Shown piece by piece: positions 11,463 to 23,362 of a stretch of DNA of 64,000 bases. A program made the translations under genes and the position numbers. This stretch comes from Microthyrium microscopicum (lineage: Eukaryota > Ascomycota > Dothideomycetes > Microthyriales > Microthyriaceae): NCBI GenBank assembly GCA_010405405.1, contig MU004230.1, positions 3,617,744-3,681,743 of the forward strand, written 5' to 3'. The notes beneath the pieces were generated by a model that had not been told where the DNA came from, did no database searches, and worked only from the letters and a program-made list of their open reading frames with translations. Within the stretch, counting starts at the first letter, position 1, and each line of letters opens with the position of its first letter.

Positions 11463-14058
11463 GGTATACCATTATACCACCAAGACACTAATTATCCAAT
11501 CAGCATCCAGCATCCCACTTCACCAAAAACACCAATATTAGAATGCCATCACAACTTTGCAATTACTCAACTAAATACAATATTTTTAGTATTATTTTAA
11601 ATATTAAGATCCCCCTTAAACCCCTATATACTTATTTAGCTATCTAGTATATAATTTATAACTACATCTATTGCCACCTAAGTTAATTCCTTCTTTATCA
11701 TAGTATCTTTAATTACGAGCTTATTTACTACTTTACTAACTTTACTAAGTTTTCCTCTATTAAATTAGATTACTAATGCTTAAAAAGTAGCTTATTTAAT
11801 ACATCTTCTTCTAGATAATCTATATTATACTAACAACAAGGTTTAAATAGTAAACTACTAATATAATAGGCCCTTAGCTATACTATAAGTTAATTAAGCT
11901 TCTTCCTATTTATATAGCTAAAAATAAGCATATTTATATAAATATATAATAGTTATATACGATAAGGATTCTAGACCTAATTTAGCATTAAAAAGGCTCT
12001 CTCTAACGATACTAAGTTAGCTATAGTTTCAAATAGCCTAATAGCAACGTTAGCAAGTCTAGGAACTGCTATTTAAAGACATTCTTAGAAGTAAAGCAAT
12101 AATTAATAAGTCTAAGCTTCTCCTTTATCCTAAGAGGTTAAAAATACACCTTCTTATCTTCTAAAGGCTTTAAATTTAAGGGATATCTTAAAAATCTTTT
12201 TTTTAGCTTTTACTCTATTAATTTCGCTAGTAAAAGCTCAAGCTTCAAATCATCTATAGATAGCTTTAATTATAATATTATATCGCGTTATTAAGAGAGA
12301 TTAATTACGTTTAATAGTAGTAGGATTAAGGGCGTAGGCTAGTTAGTTATTAATAGTAATTTATATATTTTATTATTTATTAAGAAGACGAAGAAGATCT
12401 TACTAAATATTATAAATTCCCTTAATTTTAGGATATTCTTTAGTAATATTTAACTAGTAAGATCTAATTCTAAACTAGCCCTTTATTGCCCTTCTTAAAT
12501 AATATTTTAATCCCTCTAAGTCCTTTTAAGTAATATAAATAGGCTCTAAGATATAGTAAAGAAATTTAACATCTCACTAGAACTTAGCGTCTTTTAAAGT
12601 ATTAAAAACAGGCTTATTTTTAGCTTAAGCTATATAGGTATCTTTAAGAACCTAAATAAAGTAAGTAAAAGCTTTAAAGGCTAATTTACTTCTCTTTACT
12701 AATTATATAACCCTAAATTATAATCCCTAGCAAGTAATTACTAATAAACTTAGGCCATAGGTCTTCCAAAGCTTATTAAGCTAAAACTTACAAAATTATT
12801 TAAAGTATAACGGCCTTATTTTAAACTAAATAGCTACTTTAGTAATCCATAATAGAATAGCTTTTAGTAGTCTAATTTTATCTAGAATATTACCTATTAG
12901 TAGCTAAAAACTATAGGAATTATAGAGAATTATTACGTACTTTTTAAATACTTATTAAGAGTATTTATTAAGAATATTTATAATAGCACGTATAGTAGGA
13001 CAAATATTAGAGATAATTAAGTTTACGCACGTTAGATCTCTCTCCATTTATTAATTAAGAGCTTTTAGAAAATATAAAGCTAAATTTAAAGATGTTATAT
13101 ATTCTTTACTTAAATTAATATTTTTAAGAAAGAAGGAACTAAATAATAGCATAATAATATAGAAATTAGCTATCTAGCGACTTACTTTATCTATAGTTTT
13201 ATTTAGAGAGAAGTTAAGAAGAGGTTAATTCCTAAATATGCTTTTTAGCTTTAGTAGATCTTTATTATAGAGCTCTTAGATAAAAGCTAGTATTTATCTT
13301 CTTTATAAAGGTAAATAAGTAGAAATACCTATTAAATTTATAGATTTAATTTTATACGCGTAGGTTATTAAATATAATATTTTATCGTACGTATTAAGTA
13401 GTAAAGCTTCTTAAATTACTCTCTTTATATATTATCAATCCTATCTAATTTATTACTAAATACGTAAAATTGCTATAGAAGATTAACTAATAATAAGAGC
13501 TATAATAGAAATAGTTGGAATCCATCTCTCTTTATAAGAATGTTCTTCTTATTATTTAAGATGTTTTTAAAGAGAATAAGTACAATAACAGCATTATTAT
13601 TACTTCTTTACAGTAGGATTAGGATTAGGTAATAATACTTAGTATTATAGTATATATACTCATTTATTTTAAGTTTAATTTACTCATCTTAGAGCTATTT
13701 TGGCTAAAAGATTACAATATTTTTAGAGGTAGATTAGAGTTATAAATATTACTTAAATTATATTAAATCTAATACTACTATATAGAGCTAAATAAGAAGA
13801 ATACGTAGCTATTAAAATCTTTATTATTTAGAAGCTAAATATTAAAGTAATTGTCTAGTAAAGTTAAGCATATTCTTAGTTAGTAAAAAGATATAAGATA
13901 TTATAAGAAAATCTAATTTAAAGGTACACTAATTCCTATTTAGTAGTTAAGTTTCTTATACAAATACATATCCTCTTATTATACTAATTATATACTATAT
14001 ACCACTACGGATTAGTATACTATAAATAACGGCGGTATACGACGGATCTTGGTATACC
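11463..14058 (-). mobile_element. RIP-degraded hAT DNA transposon
   Basis: A 2596-bp element bounded by inverted ends (GGTATACCA at the left, its complement at the right) and flanked by the 8-bp repeat GCGTAAGT. A second subterminal TATACCRCC motif is found at both ends. The interior from about 11560 to 13980 is TpA-rich with no open frame. On the minus strand near 12060-11970 it reads VAIRLFETIANLVSLERAF, the C-terminal dimerisation region of fungal hAT transposases (ANSVPSERAFS-like). The transposase therefore ran right to left. The leftmost 100 bases still hold many CpA dinucleotides and look little touched by RIP. Inactive: the transposase is full of stops. Confidence 0.85.
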
Positions 14059-14066
14059 GCGTAAGT
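14059..14066 (+). repeat. Right target-site duplication of the hAT element
   Basis: GCGTAAGT, identical to 11455-11462, directly after the terminal GGTATACC at 14051-14058. Confidence 0.8.
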
Positions 14067-14295
14067 AAGAAATACTGCATCACTAAGACAACAACTTTAC
14101 ACAGCCACAATATGTGTTCAGAGGGCAACCGTGAGTGGTCGAGGTTCCTCGAAGTCAATACACTACGCCGCATTTAAACATACATCCCTTTCTCTCTCTT
14201 CAACAATCTTCTCTCACCACATTATCGCCTCTTTTGCCTCTCCATCTTCGATCAACAGTTGCACGCATACATCGTCTGTATCACCAACCGCGAAC

Positions 14296-15103
14296 ATGGG
14301 CTACGAGGAGTTCTCCGTCTCCATGACCAACCGGTCTCTCCGCACCGTCAAAGCAGTCCGTACCCATTTCTCCAGACCTGCTTCGACAATAAACTAACCT
14401 CTCCTAGGAACTCGAATTCCTCGCCGATAACGATGTGATCTCCCGCTCCCAACTCTCTACCATGCTCTCCCAACTCCCTACCGAAACTACCATCCACGCC
14501 GGCAGCGCGCCTACCAACAACATTGCCCTACCTGTCCGCTCCAACGGACTCGCCGCCAACCATAACAACAATAGCTACAACGAAAAAGTGGACACCTACC
14601 AGCAGCAGCAACCCGCATACAACGCGCCTCCAGCGTATAACCCCACACCGTCTCCTGCACCACCACCGCCCGCCCCCGCTGTGCTCTGCCGCGCAGTCGC
14701 GCTCTACAACTACCCCGGCACCGACGCCGGCGACCTGCCACTAGATGTAAATGACCACGTGAGCGTGCTCGAGTACACAAATCAGGAGTGGTGGAAGGGC
14801 AAGAGCGAGCGCACTGGACAAGTTGGTATTTTCCCGCGCAGCTATGTAAGGCTAGATGAGGCGAACAAGGGGCCGGCGCCAAGTACTTATGGTAATGCGC
14901 CGATGGATGTGGCGCAAGGAGCGCAGCCAGTGGCAGAGACAGGAGAGAAGAAGAATGGGTTCGCGAAGAAGGCGGGTGGGAAGTTGGGTAATGCGGCATT
15001 GTTTGGCGCTGGAGGTAAGTCAATTCGCATCGTGTTATACAAGGGAAATGCTAATGGCTGGATAGCGACGATTGGAAGCAATATTGTCAACTCAATCTTC
15101 TAG
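14296..15103 (+). CDS. SH3-domain protein, Lsb1/Pin3-like
   Basis: Exons 14296-14355, 14408-15014 and 15066-15103 (234 aa). The N-terminus has the family helix (MTNRSLRTVKA, then ELEFLADNDVIS). A Pro/Gln-rich linker follows, with PPAY, a PPxY motif of the kind bound by Rsp5/Nedd4 ligases. One SH3 domain lies at about residues 94-148 (ALYNY, then EWWKG, then GIFPRSYV). The tail KLGNAALFGAGAT...NIVNSIF is typical of Lsb1/Pin3 homologues and is completed only by the last 38-nt exon. In yeast, Lsb1/Pin3 binds Las17/WASP and tunes actin assembly and prion induction; a link to actin patches is inferred here. Intron 1 has an unusual GTCCGT donor, chosen because it alone keeps the family frame. Intron 2 is 51 nt without stops, so retention would leave the frame open. 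Confidence 0.88.
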
Positions 15104-15615
15104 GTTGCTACACTACGATGGGGATTGGGTCTGGTGATGGTGGGAGAGTGTTGATCAATTTGAAATGGGGTAGCATTGGATGTTCTTCGAGAACAGGAGG
15201 CCTATGCTACGACTTGGAGGGTAGTATGGGCTACGAGACTATGCAGTGTTGTAAATCAGCGATGAACAATAATAGGTTGTATAAGCGGTCTGTACCGCAT
15301 TACGGAGTAATGGTATCAATGAAGCTTTTCGTCTTGAAGATCGATATTTTGTGAACACATTCCACCTTTCGTATTCAGATAGCCGGAAGTTTTCTTATCA
15401 CGATATACCTATTTTAAACGCACAACTCTTTGGCTAATTATAGCCAAGAATAAAGGCCAACACTGTTCTAATAATTGATTGAGGGTGGTTGTCGAGGCCC
15501 ATTGAGTGTCACAAGCTATGCCAGAAAATACCCACCTCCAAAAATTATATTCCCCAACATGAACTTCCACATCCAACGATCGCCACAACACATTCCATCA
15601 CAACCAGCTCAGAGC

Positions 15616-16692
15616 ATGGCGATCACTATCCTCCCTCCAGCTCCAGCGGAGATCGTCGAATCTCGTACTACCCAACATGACTCCGATTTCGATCTTGATT
15701 CCGATAGCGATGTCGATATGGACGCCCCCACTAAACGCACTCAACAACGACATCTCGTAACACCAGGCGAACTCGTCACCAACGACCCCCAATGGATGCG
15801 GTAAGCACACAATTCTCTCTCGTGATGAAATCCATCAGCTTGACTAACTTTAGACAGTGGTCATGGCACCTACAATCCATCCTCCTCCAGCAGCATCCGC
15901 AGCGCAGTCTTCGGCACCATCCTCAAAACCAACAAACTCCTCTCCATCATCCCCATTCGCGCGCGCTATACCCCTGAGATTGGCGACCTAGTAGTCGGCC
16001 GCATCGCCGAAGTGCAAAACCGGCGCTGGCGCGTGGACGTTGCTGCACCACTCATGGCGCAATTACCGCTCGCTGCCATCAACTTGCCTGGAGGTATCTT
16101 GCGTCGCCGAACTGCTGTTGATGAACTGAACATTCGCACCTTCTTCACGGAAGGCGACTTGCTTGTGGCGGAAGTGCAGAATATTCACCAAGATGGTAGC
16201 GCGTCACTACATACGCGCAGTTTGAAGTACGGCAAGCTACGCAACGGCTACTTTATGGCTGTCAGTGGAGCAGGCGGCCAAGGCACGCGTAGAGGCGGCA
16301 TTGCGCGGAGCAGACGGCAGGTGTTTACAGTGCACACAAGCCGTGGGGGTGGTGAAGTTGATGTGATTCTAGGAGTCAATGGCTACGTGTGGATCTCCTC
16401 ACATGTCGAGCAGAGCAAAGAGGTGGGATTGAATAAGCTGGAGGAGGTGGCGAGCACGGAGATGTATTCGTCGCAAAACGATGATATTTCAGTGGAAACA
16501 AGACGAGAGATTGCACGAGTCGCCGGGTGTATACGTGCGCTGATTGAGGCGGGCAAACGCGTGGACGAGGAGCTGATTGTTAAGGCCTACGATGCGAGTT
16601 TGGAGCTTGATGAGGAAGAAATGGGCATGGGCGGCGAATACTTGGGAGGCGATAAAGGTGCGCGACTGGTTGAGATTGCCATGAATGGATAG
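15616..16692 (+). CDS. RRP4: Exosome complex component RRP4
   Basis: Exons 15616-15800 and 15858-16692 (339 aa). It is a non-catalytic cap subunit of the RNA exosome, which trims and degrades RNA in nucleus and cytoplasm. The conserved start [10 protein letters not shown]...WMRGHGTY spans the 57-nt intron (CG|T restores Arg). The S1 domain lies at about residues 105-180 ([40 protein letters not shown]). A KH domain follows ([10 protein letters not shown]). The length fits fungal RRP4. An in-frame Met at 15559 would add 19 residues; the chosen start [10 protein letters not shown] looks like that of other fungal RRP4 proteins, from memory. The Asp/Ser-rich stretch at about 22-38 is low complexity. 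Confidence 0.93.
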
Positions 16693-17604
16693 GGGAGCCG
16701 TGCTCTATTTCAGGCATGATATGGCCGCTTGTCAGGTCGGTTTCAAAGGCTTCTAGAAGTTCTAGAAGGTGAAGAATGGCGTGATAAAAGCGTGGTGCTC
16801 GAAAAGCATGGTGGTCTGACAACATTGCCAATATCACAAGCTTTTGACGCCGTAAACGACCGTCGGATATTCGTTCGCGATGATTTTTGGATCGCCAACC
16901 CCATCTACATCTCGGAGTCAACTCCTGGACTCTCTCCATAGATCGCGATGATCGAAGATCAATTGATCGACATAGGATATGCTATCAATTGAGCCGTGAT
17001 CTTCATGATGGGACGACCGCAAGGCCGCTCGTGTTCCTATAGCATTCCAATTTTTCAGCATTCCCTCCAAGGACTCGGTCAACTATCTATCCCTTGCAGC
17101 CCCTACTGGTGCTTGTTCCCTGTCTACCATGCTATCTTCAGCTGAAACTAGCTTACGGCAGGACCCGCAAACTCGCTTCCAACGGATTTCAACGGCTGTG
17201 GTGCTACGAATTAGGCCAGTCGCTGCCTATTCAAGCAATTGTGTCAAAGCCAAGCCCGGATACATGCAAAGCCGTAGACACTCAGACGTCATGGCTCCAG
17301 AACTTCGGGAGTCTTTGTTGACAACGCATATTGGCATTCAGCTCGGTGGTACTTTGAGCGCCTGACAAGCGTTTTTCTTGCCGGCGAATGAGTGGATCGA
17401 TGATCGGAATAGCATTTTTATGTAGGAAGGGTTGGGAGAAAGGTATATCACTTCGCTGATCAGCTTTCCTCTCTCTTGGTAACACCTCTCAAACGTAGAC
17501 ACACCACCAGTTTCATACAATAGGTAGTATTGAGAAAAGAAGAACCTATCAATCCATCATTTCTGTTCATATCTCTTACTATACACGCACATCTGTTCGT
17601 CATC
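16693..17604. other. Intergenic region, no gene seen
   Basis: About 900 bases between RRP4 and the six-cysteine secreted protein. The short open frames on both strands lack ATG context, splice partners or recognisable composition. Probably 3' UTR plus promoter. Confidence 0.5.
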
Positions 17605-18381
17605 ATGCTTCAACAACCCAGACTATCAACACTCCTTCTCTTTCCACTCTCTGTCTTCGGCATCCCAGCCTTCCGAAAAGATGTACGTCGAGGGACCACG
17701 TGTCTAGCAACTGCAACAAGCCTATGTATTGAATACACGACATGTAGTCAATCATACGGCGGGTATGCTTTCCCCCTCCTTCCTCTCTTTTCACATACTT
17801 ACTGACGATTGCAACAGTTGCTACAACCTCTGCTCCCCATCAGCCTTCACTCCCCCATCCTGTCCTCCCGCCAGCACAACATACCCACCGTCCCAAGTCG
17901 TCACAGTCGTACACGTAACATCAAATGCCAGCTACGTCAGCTCGTTCACCGCACGCTTCACACCAGCAGCCACAGCACAGCAGACCGCGTTAACTGCACT
18001 GGCGACCGAGACCTCTGTGGCAGCAGTCGTAGGCCAGGCGAAAGTGGTGCAGCAGCCAGCAGCGACAGCTGCCACAGTCGTAGCGGCAGCACAAGCAACA
18101 GTAGCAGACACAGTAGATACAGCAACATCAGCAGTCGCAGCGGTAGAAGACACAGTAGCAGCAGCGGGTAGTGGTCTGATATGCAACTCATGTGCAGACT
18201 ACATGTACTGGGACTGCCCTGATGGAGTTCCCAGACGCTATGGCGGGTAAGCTCGTACGAATCAGCGATATACGTACAAGTCACTAACAGTATCAGATGC
18301 TGGAAAGGCTGCAAAAACCCACTGTTACTATTTCTACCACCCACAGATTGTCCACCCGTCGACGATAGTGGTGAGAAGTAA
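17605..18381 (+). CDS. Secreted protein with a duplicated six-cysteine domain
   Basis: Exons 17605-17762, 17818-18246 and 18297-18381 (223 aa). A signal peptide is likely (hydrophobic residues about 8-20). Two cysteine domains flank a spacer rich in Ala, Thr and Val. Domain 1 (about residues 31-73) and domain 2 (from about 177) both have six Cys in the order C..C..C..YGG-C-x3-C..C-PP. Both introns are phase 2 and fall exactly between YGG and C, so domain and intron appear to have been copied together. I do not recognise the family; it could be a cell-wall or effector-like protein. At intron 2 a second acceptor six bases upstream (18290) is also in frame; the used one was chosen by symmetry with domain 1. 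Confidence 0.72.
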
Positions 18382-18921
18382 GACCTTCACATGAAGTAAG
18401 ATAAATGATTTTTATGCTTTTACTGCGTTGGGAAGCGATGGGCGTTCACAATTGGAATATGGCATGTCTGATTATCAGATCAGACACTAAGCGTTTTTAG
18501 TTTAAGGATACCCGCCATTTGGTCTGCTTTTAGCACTGGACGCTGTTGATTCACGAGTTTTACGATTGTGGAATGAACGGGTCTCTATATTGGACGTAGT
18601 TTAATGAATCGTATCGAACTATGGTAAAGCCTGTTTTGGCAATTAGCTTGTGACTCTAACGATCAATCGCGATTTGCAGGGTTGGATGTGAAATCATTAA
18701 AAAATTAGAGTGTTGTTGTTGTTGTTTTTAATCCGCATGAGGAATCAGAGTTAAAAATGGATAATCATTGGAGGTGGTATGGGATGGATAGGGAGAAAAA
18801 CGTACCATGCTTTGAAATGTTGTGGTTCATGATACAACATTCACCCACAGCGCCAGACCCACAATTCGAAACGTTTCTTTTTCATTCATTCATTCACAAG
18901 ACCTTATAAGCCTACTTCCAC
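18382..18921. other. Intergenic region between convergent genes
   Basis: About 540 bases of 3' flank. Contains a short GTT microsatellite at about 18714-18727. No gene seen. Confidence 0.5.
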
Positions 18922-19983
18922 TTAACCGAACAAGTCAAGACCCATGTCATCGTCAGACTCCTCCTCGGGCTCCTCCTCCTTGGCAGCAGCCGCAGGAGCA
19001 GCTGCTGAGCCACCGGAAGCGGCAGCGCCAGCAGCAGGAGCAGAGCCAGCATACTTGTCGGGGTTCTTGATGCGATCCTTGAGCTCTTCAATGCCCTCCC
19101 ATTCAATATCAGTCTCAACGGCAACAGAAAGAACCTTCTTGTAGGCGTTTACGACGGAATGCATGACAGATGGAAGAGTTGGGTATCCAGTAGCCAAGGA
19201 GATGGTGGCAATGGTGGTAATGGCGGTGGAGAAAGCTTTGAGCAATTGCGACTCTTCAATATCGAGAACTGATGACTCAAAGGTTTGGCCGTCGTCATAA
19301 ATCTGAGTGATTCCCATACCGTAGGTGAAGGGAGAGATGTTGAGCATGTTCAAGAGGGTGGCTTCGGAAGCACCGACTTTGGTGTTGGCCTCAACAAGCT
19401 TGAGATCAGAGGTAATTTCGATAGTACCACGGGCAATCTTGGTAGGGACACCGAGAGCCTGGAAGAACGATGTCTTTCCTGGTTCCATACCAGTGTTTCC
19501 AGCAGGAACCCACACATCATCTGGAGCGAGAGCACCAGCACGAGCGGGAGCAGCGACACGGTTGGCGAGAATCTTGTCACGGGTGGCTTTGAGATCGCCG
19601 TTGGTGAACACGAATCCAACGTTACCCTTCACAAATGGCAAGAGACGGTCGGTGTCAGGGAGACTACCGTCAGCGATGAATCCCTTCAAGGCGCGACGAA
19701 CCATGGTGTTTTTTCCCATGAGAACAACGCCTAAGAATCGATCAGTATGTGTAAAGATTGTTGATGGGTTTATGAACTCGTACCCTCGCCGCGAAGGGAA
19801 ATGCGGATTTCGTGCATCTGCTGGGAGGAGACATTGTCGACGCCGACGATGAAGATGGACTTGTACTCCTCAAGGAGACCCTTGAGTTTCTATATGTAAA
19901 AAGTCAGTAATCAATTCCACAAGACTTGTAGATGAGCGACTTACGTCGAAGTAGGTAGCCTTGTTTCCCGATTTGCCCCCCAT
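18922..19983 (-). CDS. RPP0: 60S acidic ribosomal protein P0 (uL10)
   Basis: Exons 19983-19945, 19889-19784 and 19730-18922 (317 aa). P0 is the base of the ribosomal stalk; it binds 28S rRNA and carries P1/P2 dimers that recruit translation GTPases. The start [13 protein letters not shown] sits in a 13-codon first exon, common for this gene. The body has the L10 fold ([60 protein letters not shown]). The C-terminus has the Ala-rich hinge, the acidic [11 protein letters not shown] stretch and the stalk tail MGLDLFG that contacts elongation factors. Introns of 55 and 53 nt. Codon choice is strongly C-ended, as in highly expressed genes. Confidence 0.96.
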
Positions 19984-20413
19984 TTTCGTCTATCTTTACG
20001 ATGAGATTAGGGATTTTTCAGGCGAAAGCGGATATAATTTTGAGGTCGATTTACTGAATCGATTTGTTGTTGTTGCGATCAAAGATTGGAGTTGGCAGTT
20101 TGGTGTGGGTCAATCATTTTTGCAGATGCGGATCATCGTTTGGCCGCGATGCCGCTAGCTAAAATGGCCCCATCAAATAGCTCCCAATGCAGCCCCTTGT
20201 TGCTGCCTTGACCGATCTTCAAAGCATCGAAGAGGCCGTTATGACTCCCGGAAATACAACAGTTGAAGCGACCGATACCCAAATGTCTCAATGAGAGCAG
20301 ATTTTGCTCCAAGGCTCGTTTTACTTCTCCAGATGGCCCAAACATAGCTCCACGATTTCAATTGAACCCCTTATAAAGCTACCTTACTCAATGAGCATGC
20401 CGCAGGCATCAAC
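19984..20413. promoter_or_regulatory. Divergent promoter region between P0 and the OPA3 homologue
   Basis: 430 bases separating two start codons that point away from each other. It must hold both 5' UTRs and promoters. No clear TATA box or repeated site stands out. Confidence 0.45.
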
Positions 20414-21247
20414 ATGTCTCTTACTCTCAAGCTTGGCTCCTTAGCTATTCGAACGCTTGCCAAACCTCTTGGTGTAAGTCCTGGCACCTAAATATCTACT
20501 CAAGAAGCTCCATCAGGCGCTAAAGTACTATCACAGAACTATATCAAACGAAATGCACGCGAGCATGAGCGATTCCGCAAGTTTTGCATCACCTTTGCGC
20601 AAGGCCTCCATCGTATTGACATGCGCCTGCGTCTCGGTCTACTCCAGGATCCGGCGGTCATCGAAAAGCAAATAGCGAGAGAACTTGCTGATGCCGAAGC
20701 TCGACTCAAAGCTGCTTCGGTGCCCACTGTCAAGACGGAAGCACAGACGAAGTGGACAGAGGAACGATTACAAAAGGAAAAGAAGAAGATCGAAGAGCAT
20801 GCCCGCAGGCCGCCGCGTGTACGCCCACTCTCAGAGGCGAAAGCTATCGAGACTGGTGCCAACTTCATATCTGAAGGCTTCCTCTTCTGTGTAGGGATGA
20901 GCGTTATAGTGTTTGAGTACTGGAGATCAAGGAGAAAAGAAGGGAATAGAAGAGACGAAGTGCAAGAGAGATTGGATGAGCTGGCAGCTGATGAGGCCGA
21001 ACTGAAAGAGCGCCTGGCCACGATGCAAGCCGTTCTAGCCTCGAAGGGAATTGCAATGCCATCCTCCAACCCAAGCAGCAAATTGCCGGCAATAGCTGCA
21101 CCCACTGAGAAGAAAGTTGACCCACAGAAATCCTCAAAGCCTGAAGGCCATCAAGCTACGGAAATTGTCAGTGTCAAATCTGCTGGGAACGAGCCAAAAG
21201 CACCAGCACCCAAGACGAGAGAACAGGCGAAAAGTCCCAGTAACTAA
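20414..21247 (+). CDS. OPA3-family mitochondrial protein
   Basis: Exons 20414-20473 and 20537-21247 (256 aa). The start MSLTLKLGSLAIRTLAKPLG is the typical OPA3 N-terminus, and the 20-codon first exon ends phase 0. The second exon gives NYIKRNAREHERFRKFC, then FAQGLHRIDMRLRLGLL, and later the conserved GANFISEGFLF with a hydrophobic stretch (CVGMSVIVFEYW, about residues 136-155). A coiled coil of charged residues follows. OPA3 proteins are tied to mitochondrial membranes and lipid handling; loss in humans causes optic atrophy. The last 50 residues are Lys/Pro/Ser-rich and poorly ordered, an extension common in fungal copies. Confidence 0.9.
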
Positions 21248-22357
21248 AATCTCCCTTGCGCTCGAGTGTATCCACCTGTTTTGAAGGCAGGAGATATCGC
21301 TCTTCACACTGACATCGACACGGATCGTATTTTCTCTCTTTGCGGAGAATAGTTTACCGGAAGTCCTATTCTCTGGGTATATGGATCCTATTGGTATTTC
21401 CCGCTCTTCAAGCATACATCTCTGCACCTCGATTCTGGGCCCTGACGAACAATGCCACTCCGACACGAGGGCCGAAAAGCGAGCTCACACCATACAATGC
21501 CGACTCTGCTGGAGAATAGACTTACTAGAGCTTGATTGTTTATACCCTTCAATGTCTCCACTTTATGTACAACAATGATACCCCTGTTAAATTACATCAA
21601 GCAAAACATCTTCTTTTACGACCGTGAGCTCTTCAGTTCAGAGTTGCATGGATGCCACCAAACTCCCAAGAGTACTTTATTTTTGTCTCTCACCGTGTTC
21701 GATGCAGAAACCATGGACACCACAATGACGGTTTTGAGCGAAGGTTTTCATCACAAGGGTCTAGACAATGCCCTTGGCCAACGTTACTCAGCGTACTGAC
21801 TCTTATACAATCCCTGAAGCAGATCCTAACACACCCTTATCTTGGTAGCTCAACTACCACCTACCCAGAAGAATGTATGTTCCAAGAAAGCCAAGTTCTA
21901 GTAAAGTTCTTCAATAACTAATTCTAGCTAGCTTCTTCAGCATGAGTAGAAATGCAAGGTACTTCGCAGAAGGGGGATCCACAAGCCTTCGCAGCAATGC
22001 TAGTCGGTTGTTACCTCCTCGGGAACACGACTCATGGTGAATCAGCCTGCTTTCGCCAACGTGTAATGTCTAAAGCTAAAGCACAAGATAGACAGAAATT
22101 GTTTGTCGGTTTGTAGAAGCTAGTGCTTAAAAGTCCCCATTATAGGCAGGAGGCGATTGAGAAGCTGATAGATAGGACTCACATTGCCCATCTACCTATC
22201 TCTGCTGGATGATCAAGATCAAGTCCAAACCAGGGGCCAAAAGTTGTATATACTGAGAATGTTGCGGTGTAACATTTTCTACCCGTTCCACCACACTTCT
22301 TCGTTCTAATATTCCTTTCTAGCACGCTGCTTCTTTCTATTTGTTCAAGCTCTCGTC
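21248..22357. other. Intergenic region, no gene seen
   Basis: About 1.1 kb between OPA3 and the GH114 gene. Open frames here are short and unlike proteins. The last 100 bases (TGTATATACT at about 22245) may hold the GH114 promoter. Confidence 0.45.
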
Positions 22358-23362
22358 ATGCGATCAATTCTTCTTGCTCCTGCTATGGCAGTACTAGCAG
22401 TGGGTGCCGCACATGCGAAAGAAGCTTGCGGTGATTCTGGCATCTGGCAACCAGATGTTGACGTCAAATATCAAATGATCCTGACTGGTGTCGTGGACCC
22501 GACAGCAGACCTTCAACCTGACGATGCTGAAATCTACGACATTGACCTCTTCTATCACCCGAAATCAACAATCGACTGGCTTCACGATCAAGGGAAAAAG
22601 GTCGTTTGCTATTTCGACGCTGGCTCAGCAGAAGACTGGTAACATCCCCCCTTGATTTGATAAAGTGTTTACGACTAACCATCTTCTAGGCGTCCCGATT
22701 ACCACAGATTCGAGGATGCCGACAAAGGACCCTGCTACGTTGGCTGGGCTGGTGAAAGATGGCTCAATGCCACCACAACCAATGTCTGGAGCATCATGCA
22801 AGACCGCATCGCTCTGGCTGCCGCCAAGGGTTGCGATGGTATTGATCCCGACAATGTCGAGTACTACGACGAAGGCAATTTCTTCAACCTAACCAGAGAA
22901 GACGCAATCGTCTACGTCAAGAAAATAGCCGCAGAAGCTCACTCATACGGCATGGCCATGGGGCTGAAGAATGCTGGAGATATCGTCCATGATGTCCTTA
23001 ATGACATTGAGTTTGCTGTTAACGAAGAATGTGCTTCCGGACAAGGAGACGACTGCAAATACTATGAAGAGTTGATCGCGGCTGGAAAACCTGTGCTGCA
23101 CATTGAGTATGTGTCGAACTACACCATGACTGATAATTCGGTGGTCATCAGCAGCACGGATAAGCCGGGCGAGTCCAGTGAAGCCCTGAAGGCCCAGTAC
23201 TGCTTCAAGAATAATACGGGCTATGCGGACACTTTCAGCACTACTATCAAGGTTTTGTCCCTGAATGGATGGGTGTTGTATTGCGATGATACAGTTGCAA
23301 CAACGGTCACGACATCTGATGGTGTCCATAAGGGGCTCATAGATTGTCCTAATGGCAACTAG
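22358..23362 (+). CDS. Secreted glycoside hydrolase, GH114 (endo-alpha-1,4-polygalactosaminidase type)
   Basis: Exons 22358-22638 and 22690-23362 (317 aa), with the 51-nt intron splitting the Trp of EDW|RPDY. A signal peptide is clear (MRSILLAPAMAVLAVGAAHA). GH114 enzymes cut the alpha-1,4-galactosaminogalactan of fungal walls and biofilms. Landmarks of the TIM barrel: KVVCYFDAGSAEDWRPD at about residues 80-97, VGWAGERWLN, then GCDGIDPDNVEYY with the acidic residues expected at the active site, and later MGLKNAG and HIEYVSN. Seven or so cysteines and several N-x-T/S sites fit an extracellular protein. Length matches single-domain members. A role in remodelling the organism's own galactosaminogalactan or that of competitors is inferred. 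Confidence 0.9.
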
